From an uncultured Acetatifactor sp. (GTDB lineage: Bacteria; Bacillota; Clostridia; Lachnospirales; Lachnospiraceae): a DNA stretch of 64,000 bases. A program made the position numbers and the translations under genes. Under the pieces are notes generated by a model that did not search any database, was not told the origin of the DNA, and saw nothing but the letters and a program-made list of their open reading frames with translations. The DNA lies in assembly GCA_934402375.1 (NCBI GenBank), contig CAKRUB010000005.1, forward strand, positions 51,252 to 115,251, read 5' to 3'. Position 1 is the stretch's first letter; each line of letters begins with the position of its first letter. Below are positions 47,831-56,025 of the stretch, piece by piece.

Positions 47831-50056
47831 ATGAGAAGGAATACATTTTTTAGGGTAGTTATTGCGTGCATATCACTGGTGCTTCTGACCGGCTGCGGGG
47901 CGGACAGAGAAGCTGAGGAACAACCGCAGAGGGTTGTTGAAGAGTGGAAGGAAAAGGGTTTTGCTGTTTCAGGGGATGTGGTCGAGGAGCAGGAACTGTG
48001 GACTCTGGAATATACAAAGTGGAGTCACGAGGAACTTGTGGACAAGGTGCCCGCTTATAATTGGACGGCAGCCTTTGAGGTCGGAGCCTATGACGGGCAA
48101 ATTTATCGTATCTATGACGACTATGATATGACGACAGATGGCGGGGCACGACGAAATTATATTTTGGAAAGATATAATGCTTCCGATGGTAATACCGACA
48201 TAACAGTGTTGGACAAAGAAATGTATGGGGATGGATATATTGCGGGAATGAGTGTTCCCAAGGCTGGCAGCTATGTCTTTCGCATCCAGAAAAATGAGCG
48301 GACAGAGGAAGGGGACTATGAACCTGTCAGGGATGTGATGGTGTTTACGGACTTGCAGGGTGAAATGGAGCAGGTAGATCTGCTGGAAGCCTGCCGACAG
48401 AATGGAATCACAGATCAGCAATATGGTGCAGAGGCAATCTGTGATGCGAGTGGAAATTGCTACATCAGAACGGGAAGAGGAGAATTCCTGACCAGAAATC
48501 TTTACATTTTGGATAAGGATGGGAATCTGCTTGTGGAGCAGAAAGGGGATGAGTATACACAGATTTTGAATCCTCTGCGGACGGAGCAGGGCGATCTGAT
48601 ATTCCCTGTTTATAACATAAAAGATAAGAACATCAGATTTCTCTGGTTTGACTTAGGGATAAAAGCGGCGAGGACTCTTGCGGTCATTGAGAAGGATATA
48701 GACCAGATATATGGTATGCAGGGAAATGATATTTACTATGGAACCGACAGCGGGATCGTGAAGTGGGACACGGTTGGAGGTGGGCGAAAGTTAATCTATC
48801 GCTTTGCCGAGAACGGAGTGGATAATTTTTATGGGATCATGTTGGTTTTATGTGACGGACAGCTTCCCGGTCTGAGAATCTATGGAGGAGTGGAAGATGA
48901 GGCGGAGGACTGGTTTATTACCATGTCGGAGACGCCGGTGGAACGGCCGGAAGGAATTCGGATTATCAGCCTGAACGAAGATTCTCTGCGGGTAAAGAAC
49001 ACTGTGGGGCTTGCCACACGCAGAAATCCCGGACTGTATTTCAGCTACGAGGCGCCCTCCGGCGGTGAGACGCGGGATGAATTCAGAACACGGATGATTG
49101 CGGAAATGGTGGCAGGAGGCGGACCTGATATTCTGTATGTGTCGCTGGATGATATGGAAATACTACAGAATAAGGGATTGTTGAAGGAACTGGATGAATT
49201 TATTTCGGAGGATTGGAAGGAACAGATTTATTCCGGCATTATCCAGACGGGTACGGTGAACGGGCAATTTGTCGGGCTGGCACCGGAAATGGAGGTTTCT
49301 ACGGCCATCACGCTGAAAGAGATCTGGGGTCAGGATACGACGTGGACGGTGGAGGACATTCTGGCGCTCATGGATACAGGCGATTTTACCGGAGTTTTCT
49401 GTCAGGGCTCGGCAACCTTTGCGCCCAGAGCTGTGCTTATGCTGCTGACAATGTGGGGATTAGAAGGTTCAAGGCTGATCGATTGGGAAACAGGAGAGAG
49501 CCTTTTTGACAGCGATCTGTTTCTGCGGATGCTGGAGACAGCCAAAACTTATGGGGACTATCCGATCAGAACGGATAGCTGGCTGGGGGAAGGAGGATGT
49601 CTGGGACGACTCCTTTCGATGGATTATGAGGATTTCTGCGAGCTATTTGAAACATACGGGGAACAGTTGGTGTTTGTGGGGGAGCCGACGGACGATGCCT
49701 GTGGGAATTATTTGCAGGCAGATGGTGTGCTTGTGGTCAATAAAAATGTATCGGACGCCGAGGCGGTAAGTACCTTCTTTGAGACTCTTCTGAGCGATAA
49801 AATTCAGGAGGATTCCTCGCTTACATCAAAGCGTTCGGTTCGGAAGAATTTCGGCGAAAATTTTGATGATCCGGAATACAAAGAGGCATATGAACAGTTT
49901 CTGGAAAGCTGTGTTCCGAGACCGAAGAGCCATGAAGATATTGAATCGATCGTATGGGAAGAAGCAAGCAGCTATATAGAGGGCAATAAAAGTGCAGAGG
50001 AGGCTGCAAAAATTGTCGATAACCGCGTGCAGCTCTATCTGGATGAATCAAAGTAG
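47831..50056 (+). CDS. Large lipoprotein with solute-binding-like C-terminal half (paralogue 3 of 3)
   Basis: A 741-aa surface lipoprotein: MRRNTFFRVV signal and lipobox LTGC (Cys ~19). It is clearly close to the protein at 9046 over its whole length: ATRRNPGL versus ASRRNPNL, RMIAEMVAGGGPDILYVS versus RMIAEIVAGGGPDILYLS, LALMDTGDFTGVFCQ versus MALLDTGNFTGFICQ. It ends NRVQLYLDESK. The ATG at 47831 has GGAG seven bases upstream; earlier TTG codons lack a site. No permease or ATPase gene is adjacent. Confidence 0.72.
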   Translation: MRRNTFFRVVIACISLVLLTGCGADREAEEQPQRVVEEWKEKGFAVSGDVVEEQELWTLEYTKWSHEELVDKVPAYNWTAAFEVGAYDGQIYRIYDDYDMTTDGGARRNYILERYNASDGNTDITVLDKEMYGDGYIAGMSVPKAGSYVFRIQKNERTEEGDYEPVRDVMVFTDLQGEMEQVDLLEACRQNGITDQQYGAEAICDASGNCYIRTGRGEFLTRNLYILDKDGNLLVEQKGDEYTQILNPLRTEQGDLIFPVYNIKDKNIRFLWFDLGIKAARTLAVIEKDIDQIYGMQGNDIYYGTDSGIVKWDTVGGGRKLIYRFAENGVDNFYGIMLVLCDGQLPGLRIYGGVEDEAEDWFITMSETPVERPEGIRIISLNEDSLRVKNTVGLATRRNPGLYFSYEAPSGGETRDEFRTRMIAEMVAGGGPDILYVSLDDMEILQNKGLLKELDEFISEDWKEQIYSGIIQTGTVNGQFVGLAPEMEVSTAITLKEIWGQDTTWTVEDILALMDTGDFTGVFCQGSATFAPRAVLMLLTMWGLEGSRLIDWETGESLFDSDLFLRMLETAKTYGDYPIRTDSWLGEGGCLGRLLSMDYEDFCELFETYGEQLVFVGEPTDDACGNYLQADGVLVVNKNVSDAEAVSTFFETLLSDKIQEDSSLTSKRSVRKNFGENFDDPEYKEAYEQFLESCVPRPKSHEDIESIVWEEASSYIEGNKSAEEAAKIVDNRVQLYLDESK

Positions 50057-50069
50057 AAAGAAACTTAAA

Positions 50070-50131
50070 CATGCATAGAATTTCTCCGGCGGGACACACT
50101 GGATAGAAAATCCAGAAGAGCCGGAGGAATT
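50070..50131 (+). promoter_or_regulatory. spoVAD leader: double hairpin that hides the ribosome binding site
   Basis: AATTTCTCCGGC (50079-50090) pairs with GCCGGAGGAATT (50120-50131), a 12-bp stem with one G-U pair whose right arm is the GGAGGA ribosome site of spoVAD. Nested inside is CTGGAT / ATCCAG (50099-50104, 50110-50115). The stem is followed by TTTTA, so it could also weakly terminate the preceding transcript. The left half recurs at 43432-43466. Confidence 0.65.
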
Positions 50132-50136
50132 TTTAT

Positions 50137-51210
50137 ATGAGCCAGAAGATCGGAAAGGCGAGCATGAAGCCGGAGCAGCCGGTTTATATTTTGAACAGCG
50201 GAAGTATTGTAGGTACAAAGGAAGGGCAGGGCCCACTGGGCTTACTGTTCGACGTGGTCGGTGAGGATGACCTGTTCGGCTGTGAGACGTGGGAAGAGGC
50301 GGAGAGTCATCTGCAGAAGGATGCGGTCTACCTTGCTCTGAGTAAGGCGGGTGTGAAGCCGGAGGAAGTGTCGTTCCTGTTTGCGGGTGACTTACTTGGT
50401 CAATCAATAGCTACATCATTTGGTATTTCCAGCTACCAGATACCACTATTAGGAGTATATGGGGCGTGTTCGACCTGTGGTGAATCGCTTACGCTCGGAG
50501 CCATGGCGATTGCAGGCGGCTTTGCGGACAGAGTGGTCTGTGTGACCTCCAGTCACTTTGCAAGTGCCGAGAAGGAGTTCCGCTTTCCGCTGGAATACGG
50601 CAATCAGCGCCCGCTGTCGGCGTCATGGACGGTGACGGGAAGCGGCGCGTTTGTCCTTGGAAATAAACAGGCGATGGAGGAAGGCGGCTCGGAGCCGGAG
50701 GCGGTGACCGGCGGGAGAAAGCGCGCCAGAGCGTGTATTACCGGAATGACCGTCGGAAAGATTGTGGATTACGGATTAAAGGATTCTATGAACATGGGTG
50801 CCTGTATGGCTCCGGCTGCGGCTTCCACGCTGGAACAGCATTTCAGTGACTTTAACAGTCAACCGGAGGATTACGATAAGATTATCACGGGAGATCTGGG
50901 AAAGGTAGGGCAGAAGGTTCTGCTTGATCTGCTCCGCGACAAGGGTATTGATATTTCGGCGCAGCATATGGATTGCGGAATCGAGATCTTTGACGATGAG
51001 ACGCAGGACACACACGCCGGCGGAAGCGGCTGCGGCTGTTGTGCCGTCACTCTGTCCGCTTATATTCTGAAGCAGTTGGAGGAGCAGAACTGGAAGAAGG
51101 TGCTGTTTCTGCCGACGGGCGCACTGCTGTCCAAGACCAGCTTCAATGAAGGAAAGAGCGTGCCGGGCATTTCACATGCGCTGGTGCTGGAAAGTGTTGC
51201 GAGCAAATAG
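50137..51210 (+). CDS. spoVAD: Stage V sporulation protein AD
   Basis: A 357-aa thiolase-fold protein that takes part in moving dipicolinic acid into the forespore. Recognisable segments: GPLGLLFDVVGEDDLFGCETWEEAE, GACSTCGESL, VTSSHFASAEKEFRFPLEYGNQRPLSASWTVTGSGA and HAGGSGCGCC. The full length is present. spoVAC and spoVAE, normally adjacent, are not in the window, so this is an isolated copy or the set is split. Its ribosome site lies in a hairpin. Confidence 0.94.
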   Translation: MSQKIGKASMKPEQPVYILNSGSIVGTKEGQGPLGLLFDVVGEDDLFGCETWEEAESHLQKDAVYLALSKAGVKPEEVSFLFAGDLLGQSIATSFGISSYQIPLLGVYGACSTCGESLTLGAMAIAGGFADRVVCVTSSHFASAEKEFRFPLEYGNQRPLSASWTVTGSGAFVLGNKQAMEEGGSEPEAVTGGRKRARACITGMTVGKIVDYGLKDSMNMGACMAPAAASTLEQHFSDFNSQPEDYDKIITGDLGKVGQKVLLDLLRDKGIDISAQHMDCGIEIFDDETQDTHAGGSGCGCCAVTLSAYILKQLEEQNWKKVLFLPTGALLSKTSFNEGKSVPGISHALVLESVASK

Positions 51211-51224
51211 AAATTATAATGGGG

Positions 51225-51264
51225 ATGAAGCAGCGGATCATAGGTGGTCTGCTGCTTTTCTTTT
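51225..51264 (+). terminator. Terminator after spoVAD
   Basis: AAGCAGC (51228-51234) pairs with GCTGCTT (51251-51257), followed by TTCTTTT. Confidence 0.75.
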
Positions 51265-51375
51265 GAGTAAAATAATGGCGACATGTAGATTTTTGATTAT
51301 GTATATGATAGAATGTTTATTAGTACAATAGGGCAAGGAGTTAAAATAATCATTCTGGTACGGGAGGTCTTTGCT

Positions 51376-52851
51376 ATGGCAGAGGATATATTGTTTTCCG
51401 GCGAATCAGAGAATATTGAATATAAGGTAACGGTGCCGGATAAGAGCGAAAAATATATGAAAACAGTAGTTGCTTTTGCCAATGGCAGGGGCGGAAAAAT
51501 TATTTTTGGAATTGATGATAAAACATTAGTGATTGTCGGAATGGACGCTGATAAGGTCTATATGATTATGGACGCTATTACAAATGCAATCTCTGATTCC
51601 TGTGAGCCGGCAATCAGACCGGAGGTAGCCTTGCAGACGATCAGGGATAAGACGGTTATTGTTGTCGAAATCCTTCCGGGAACGCAGCGTCCGTATTACA
51701 TTAAGGCACAGGGCGTGATGGACGGGACTTATGTACGCGTATCTGGCACGACCAGGCATGTGGAGGGATATATGTTGAAGGAACTGATTCTGGAAGGACA
51801 GAATCGGTATTTTGACTGTGAGATTTGTAGAAATATGACGGTGACTGATAGCGAGATTGAGAAACTCTGTACGAGCATGAAAGAAACTGCTATGAAAAAT
51901 ACGTGGCAGGAAAGTGAGAAGACAAAAATAAAAGATGTGACCAAGAATGTATTGATTTCGTGGGGCGTGCTGAGGGAAGAAGATGGAAAAATATATCCGA
52001 CCAATGCTTACGCACTTTTGACCGGGCAGATGCCACAGCAGCCTGTGATTCAGTGTGGGATTTTTAAGGGAACAACCAGGGCACATTTTGTTGACAGGCG
52101 GGAATTTGAAGGCTCTATTCAGGAGCAGATGGAAGCAGCGTATCAGTATGTTCTCGAAAAAATTAATATGGGGATGACGATAAAGGGTATGTATCGGCAG
52201 GATGTATATGAGCTTCCCACGGATAGCATCCGTGAGATGATTGCAAATGCCGTGGCGCATCGCAGCTATCTTGAACCGGGAAATATACAGGTTGCATTAT
52301 TTGATGATCGTCTGGAAGTGACATCTCCCGGAATGCTTTTGAATAATGTAACGATTTCAAAAATGATGGAGGGCTATTCAAAGCCAAGAAATCCGGCAAT
52401 TGCAAGAGCTTTTGCATATATGAAAATTATCGAAAAATGGGGGACTGGGATACCGAGACTGTTTGAAGCCTGTGAAGAGTACGGATTACCTAAGCCGAAG
52501 TTAATTGATTTTGATGGGGATTTCCGGGTAAATATGTATCGGCGGGCTGCGGGAGATTTTGGTATCAGGAGAAATGGTTCAAATTGGCGGGGCGGATATA
52601 GTGATGTCAGCAAGGTGACTGATAGGGTGACTGATAAGGTGACTGATAAGGTGACTGATAGGGTGACTGATAAAGAACAGGAAATCATTTTTTTATTATT
52701 GGAGGACGCTGGTTATACGATGCCGCAGTTGGCAGAAAAACTAAATATCAGCAGGAAGACCGTGGCGGCAAGATTGAAAGTATTGAAGGAAAAAGGAATC
52801 ATTGAACGCGTAGGCTCCGATCGAAAAGGGTATTGGAAAATTATGTTCTAG
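51376..52851 (+). CDS. AlbA_2-domain ATP-binding regulator with C-terminal helix-turn-helix
   Basis: A 491-aa protein. The N-terminal AlbA_2 (divergent AAA-4) domain shows ESENIEYKVTVPDKSEKYMKTVVAFANGRGGKIIFGIDD. The middle part, with MIANAVAHRSYLEPGNIQVALFDDRLEVTSPG, is the RecG-like/GHKL-like ATP-binding region common to this group, and the C-terminus is a winged helix (MPQLAEKLNISRKTVAARLKVLKEKGIIERVG). Between them lie five 12-bp repeats encoding (K/R)VTD. Such proteins are thought to be regulators, but their targets are mostly unknown. The ATG at 51376 has GGGAGG ahead; the longer ORF lacks a site. Confidence 0.85.
   Translation: MAEDILFSGESENIEYKVTVPDKSEKYMKTVVAFANGRGGKIIFGIDDKTLVIVGMDADKVYMIMDAITNAISDSCEPAIRPEVALQTIRDKTVIVVEILPGTQRPYYIKAQGVMDGTYVRVSGTTRHVEGYMLKELILEGQNRYFDCEICRNMTVTDSEIEKLCTSMKETAMKNTWQESEKTKIKDVTKNVLISWGVLREEDGKIYPTNAYALLTGQMPQQPVIQCGIFKGTTRAHFVDRREFEGSIQEQMEAAYQYVLEKINMGMTIKGMYRQDVYELPTDSIREMIANAVAHRSYLEPGNIQVALFDDRLEVTSPGMLLNNVTISKMMEGYSKPRNPAIARAFAYMKIIEKWGTGIPRLFEACEEYGLPKPKLIDFDGDFRVNMYRRAAGDFGIRRNGSNWRGGYSDVSKVTDRVTDKVTDKVTDRVTDKEQEIIFLLLEDAGYTMPQLAEKLNISRKTVAARLKVLKEKGIIERVGSDRKGYWKIMF
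52612..52671 (+). repeat. In-frame 12-bp tandem repeat, five units
   Basis: Units of (A/G)(A)GGTGACTGAT encode KVTD, RVTD, KVTD, KVTD, RVTD and form the hinge before the helix-turn-helix of the AlbA_2 protein. Copies are nearly identical, so the array can change length by slippage without breaking the frame. Confidence 0.9.
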
Positions 52852-52875
52852 TTTGATAACAGCAAATTTCTGACA

Positions 52876-52906
52876 AGGGTTTCCGAAATTTTCGGGAACT
52901 CTTTTT
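52876..52906 (+). terminator. Terminator after the AlbA_2 gene
   Basis: GGGTTTCCGAAA and TTTCGGGAACTC pair with two G-U wobbles, followed by TTTTT. Confidence 0.65.
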
Positions 52907-52982
52907 ATGGACAAAAATAAGGTACATTATTTGTAGCTTTTTAAGCAGTTGAGTTGTATTAGAGGTGAAGGGTGGTGGGAAT

Positions 52983-53504
52983 ATGCAGAAAAGAGCTTCC
53001 TGTATGAAAAATGATCAGGAAGAAAACAGCAAAAGAATCATTGAGACATATTCTCCGATGGTTTATCGCCTTGCATACTCGCTGGTAAAAAGCCGAACAG
53101 ATGCAGAGGATATTCATTAGGAGGTATTTCTGAGGTACTTGAAGTATAAGCCTTGTTTTGAAAGCGAGGAGCATGAGAAGGCATGGTTTCTCAGAGTCAC
53201 TACGAACCAGTGCAAGAATTTGTGGAAAATGGTTTGGAGGCGAAGAATAGTCAGTCTGTCGGAATATGAGGAGGACAGAGTAACCAGCAATCTACAGGAG
53301 CAGGAACCGGGCACAGAGGACAATATTATTGCTGTTGTGAAAAACTTGCCGCAAAAATACCGCGTTGTAATTCATTTATTTTATTATGAGGAATTGTCGG
53401 TTGATGAAATTGCGCGGGTTCTTGCCCTGAAGCCGTCCAATGTGAGAACACGGCTGACCAGAGCTCGTAAAAAGCTAGGTGAACTATTGAAGGAGGAAAT
53501 CTAA
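52983..53504 (+). pseudogene. ECF-type RNA polymerase sigma factor gene interrupted by an amber codon
   Basis: Reading from ATG 52983 gives sigma region 2 (YSPMVYRLAYSLVKSRTDAEDIH), then TAG at 53118-53120, then in the same frame EVFLRYLKYK ... and a complete region 4 (LPQKYRVVIHLFYYEELSVDEIARVL). The stop stands where the family normally has Gln (DAEDIxQEVF), one base from CAG. AGGAGG overlaps the stop, and a TTG at 53139 could restart a 121-residue fragment holding region 4, which alone would lack the -10 binding part. The next gene overlaps the end (TAATG), as expected for its anti-sigma partner. Confidence 0.8.
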
Positions 53505-54589
53505 TGTTTCAGGATGAATATAAGAAAGCCTATGACAAAATATATGCAGATCAGAGTAACTTGCAGGAACTGATGGTGCGGGCTGAAGAAGCTTCCTTTA
53601 AGAAAAGAGGGCGATTTACAAGACTACTGCGTCCAATAGCTGTTTTGGCGCTTTCGTTCTGTTTATTTTTTATGTTAGCTATTCCGGCGTTAGCGGAACA
53701 GTTTCCCGGTATTTACAGAGTGATTCAGCAGTTTGCTCCTGCACTTTCAGACTATGTCTTACCGGAGGAGGTCAGTGATACCAGATGCGGCATTACACTA
53801 CAGGTAGAGGCAATCCGCATAGACGGATGCAAGGCGGAGGTGCTTCTGTCATTCAGCGACGCGGAGGGAAGCCGGGAGAACCAGATTGACGGAGAAGTAG
53901 ATTTATATGACAGCTACAAAATCTATAATTACGGTGAAAAAGGTGTAATAGGCGGTTGCAGCTTTTTACAGTATGATGAAGCGGAGGACAAGGCGTATTT
54001 TAAGGTTGATATTACATCAGACAGGGGCTTCGATCAATGCAAGGTAAAATTTTCGGTGGCAAAGCTGTTGACGAATTGTAGTTTGGAGGAAAGGCGGATC
54101 AGCATGGATGATCTGACAGATTGTCCCGAGGAGAAGACGGTTGAATATAACGGAATAGGCGGTACGTCGGAAAATAGGGGCAAAGTGCCTTTCCTCATCG
54201 GCGATACAGCTTCCGGGAGCCGTCTGGCAAGGGTAATGAATATAGCAGACAGAAGCGAAGCCTTACTGGAAGCTTTGACGATAACCGGTCTTTCGTATGA
54301 TGAGGCGATACTGCGGGTACAGCAGTGCCGGGGAAACTTTCGTGATGCAGACCGTCATATAAGGGTCTATCTGCGAGATGATGAAGGAAATGAAAGGGTA
54401 CCGGATTGTACTGTGGTATGGCAGGAGGAAATAGGAGACGAGAAGGTTCTTTTTGACGAAAGCTGGTTTGAGTTATCGGAAAGCGAGCTGGACAATTATG
54501 AGTTGTTTGGTGAATATTGTATTACCGATAACTGCGTGAACGGAAACTGGCAGGTGGTCGTGAATCTGGAAAAGGAATTGGAAGATTAA
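53504..54589 (+). CDS. Probable anti-sigma factor, single-pass membrane protein (DUF4179-like)
   Basis: A 361-aa protein: ~45 cytoplasmic residues (a likely sigma-binding part, QSNLQELMVRAEEASFKKRG), a membrane helix at ~46-63 (IAVLALSFCLFFMLAIPAL) and a large external domain resembling DUF4179-type proteins of sigma-factor operons. It overlaps the sigma gene by one base with AGGAGG before it. If the sigma gene is dead, this protein has lost its partner here; its own frame is intact. Confidence 0.75.
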   Translation: MFQDEYKKAYDKIYADQSNLQELMVRAEEASFKKRGRFTRLLRPIAVLALSFCLFFMLAIPALAEQFPGIYRVIQQFAPALSDYVLPEEVSDTRCGITLQVEAIRIDGCKAEVLLSFSDAEGSRENQIDGEVDLYDSYKIYNYGEKGVIGGCSFLQYDEAEDKAYFKVDITSDRGFDQCKVKFSVAKLLTNCSLEERRISMDDLTDCPEEKTVEYNGIGGTSENRGKVPFLIGDTASGSRLARVMNIADRSEALLEALTITGLSYDEAILRVQQCRGNFRDADRHIRVYLRDDEGNERVPDCTVVWQEEIGDEKVLFDESWFELSESELDNYELFGEYCITDNCVNGNWQVVVNLEKELED

Positions 54590-54651
54590 ATGTCGTCTTT
54601 GCTAAACACGGCATTTTAGCAAGAAATGAGGAGAAAAAGGCAGATTTAGGC

Positions 54652-54680
54652 AAGACAAGACGTAAACCTCCACTTATAAT
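54652..54680 (+). promoter_or_regulatory. Possible promoter of the GH8 gene
   Basis: AAGACA (54652-54657), 17 bp, consensus TATAAT (54675-54680), 53 bp before the start. A stem TTGCTAAA/TTTAGCAA lies just upstream (~54599-54622). Confidence 0.5.
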
Positions 54681-54732
54681 AAGCTAAACTTGGCATTGTG
54701 CCGGACTAAGAGTTTATGGGGTGGAGGTAGCT

Positions 54733-55899
54733 ATGAACAGTTTTCATACCAGACAGTACAGAAATCTATTTCAGCAGTGGGGACGGAGCAATAGTGAGAT
54801 AGAAGAACGGCTTGAGCTTATCTGGAACACATTTTTCTATGGTTCCGAGGAGGAGAGAATTTATCATCCGGTCGGAGACGATATGGGTTATCTTGAGGAC
54901 ACGGGAAATCATGATGTCAGGACGGAGGGAATGTCCTACGGCATGATGATCTGTGTACAGCTTGGGAAAAAGGAAGAGTTTGACAGAATCTGGAAATGGG
55001 TCTGTACCTATATGTGGATGACGGAGGGCTATAGCGAGGGGTACTTTGCATGGTCCTGCGGAACAGACGGAACAAGAAACGCGGACGGTGCAGCGCCGGA
55101 CGGGGAAGAGTTTTTTGCAATGGCGCTTTTCTTTGCCTCCCACAGATGGGGAGATGGCGAGGGAATCTTCTGCTATTCCGAGCAGGCGAAGAAAATTCTC
55201 CGCGCCTGTCTGCATAAGGGAGAGAACGGACGGGACGGACAGCCGATGTGGAATCATGAGAACGGTCAGATTTTGTTTGTACCCGGAATCGATTTTACCG
55301 ATCCCTCTTATCATCTGCCTCATTTTTATGAGCTGTTTGCACTCTGGGCAGACGAGGAGGACAGAACGTTCTGGAAGAGGGCGGCGGAGGTCAGCCGTAA
55401 GTATCTGAAGGAGGCATGTCACCCGGAGACAGGAATGTGTGCGGAGTATGCTGAGTTTGATGGCTCGCCCATGAGCCGGAAGCTGCCGTGGAGCAATGAC
55501 AGACATGACTGGTTTTTCTCAGATGCCTATCGGACAGTGGCGAATATCGGACTTGATTATGAGTGGTTCGGAGTGGATGAGGGTCAGCTTCAGGCGGCGG
55601 AAAAATTGCAGCACTTTCTTGGTGATGTGAGAAAGGAAGATCCATGGAAGACTTATGAGCTGGACGGCACGCCGTTAGAGCAGGACGCCCTGCACCCGGT
55701 AGGAATGCTGGTGACGACGGCACAGGGTTCCCTTGCCGTGATCGGACGCAGCACAGACGAGGAAGCAATCCGCATGGCATGGGATTGGATAAAGCGTTTC
55801 TGGGAGGAGCCGCTCAGAAAGGGCGACCGGAGATACTACGATAATTGTCTGTATTTCTTTGCTTTTCTGGCGCTCAGTGGCAGATACAGGGTCTGGTAA
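54733..55899 (+). CDS. GH8 reducing-end xylose-releasing exo-oligoxylanase
   Basis: A 388-aa cytoplasmic enzyme that removes single xyloses from the reducing end of xylo-oligosaccharides. The sequence follows the Rex type of GH8: general acid Glu65 in RTEGMSYGMM, EGYFAWSC, PDGEEFFAMAL, GIDFTDPSYHLPHFYELFA, and Asp264 in FFSDAYRT matching the family's base. It complements the GH3 and GH115 enzymes at the start of the window. I use the ATG at 54733 behind GGAGGT; a GTG at 54721 would add four residues. Confidence 0.93.
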   Translation: MNSFHTRQYRNLFQQWGRSNSEIEERLELIWNTFFYGSEEERIYHPVGDDMGYLEDTGNHDVRTEGMSYGMMICVQLGKKEEFDRIWKWVCTYMWMTEGYSEGYFAWSCGTDGTRNADGAAPDGEEFFAMALFFASHRWGDGEGIFCYSEQAKKILRACLHKGENGRDGQPMWNHENGQILFVPGIDFTDPSYHLPHFYELFALWADEEDRTFWKRAAEVSRKYLKEACHPETGMCAEYAEFDGSPMSRKLPWSNDRHDWFFSDAYRTVANIGLDYEWFGVDEGQLQAAEKLQHFLGDVRKEDPWKTYELDGTPLEQDALHPVGMLVTTAQGSLAVIGRSTDEEAIRMAWDWIKRFWEEPLRKGDRRYYDNCLYFFAFLALSGRYRVW

Positions 55900-55941
55900 G
55901 CGCTGCTTTTGACAAAAGAAAATAAAGATGCTATCTTGTAA

Positions 55942-55982
55942 GGGAAGCTTTTGCGTTTATTACGGCAGGGGCTTCTCTTTTT
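55942..55982 (+). terminator. Terminator after the GH8 gene
   Basis: GGGAAGC and GCTTCTC arms around a ~22-base loop, then TTTTTC. The stem has one mismatch. Confidence 0.5.
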
Positions 55983-56025
55983 CGCTTACTTTTGGAAATT
56001 ACGGATCGGTTGACGAGGGTGGAAG

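Noticed and set aside
52621..52671. CRISPR-like array
   Set aside because: The units are 12 bp, contiguous and in frame within a protein; there are no spacers.
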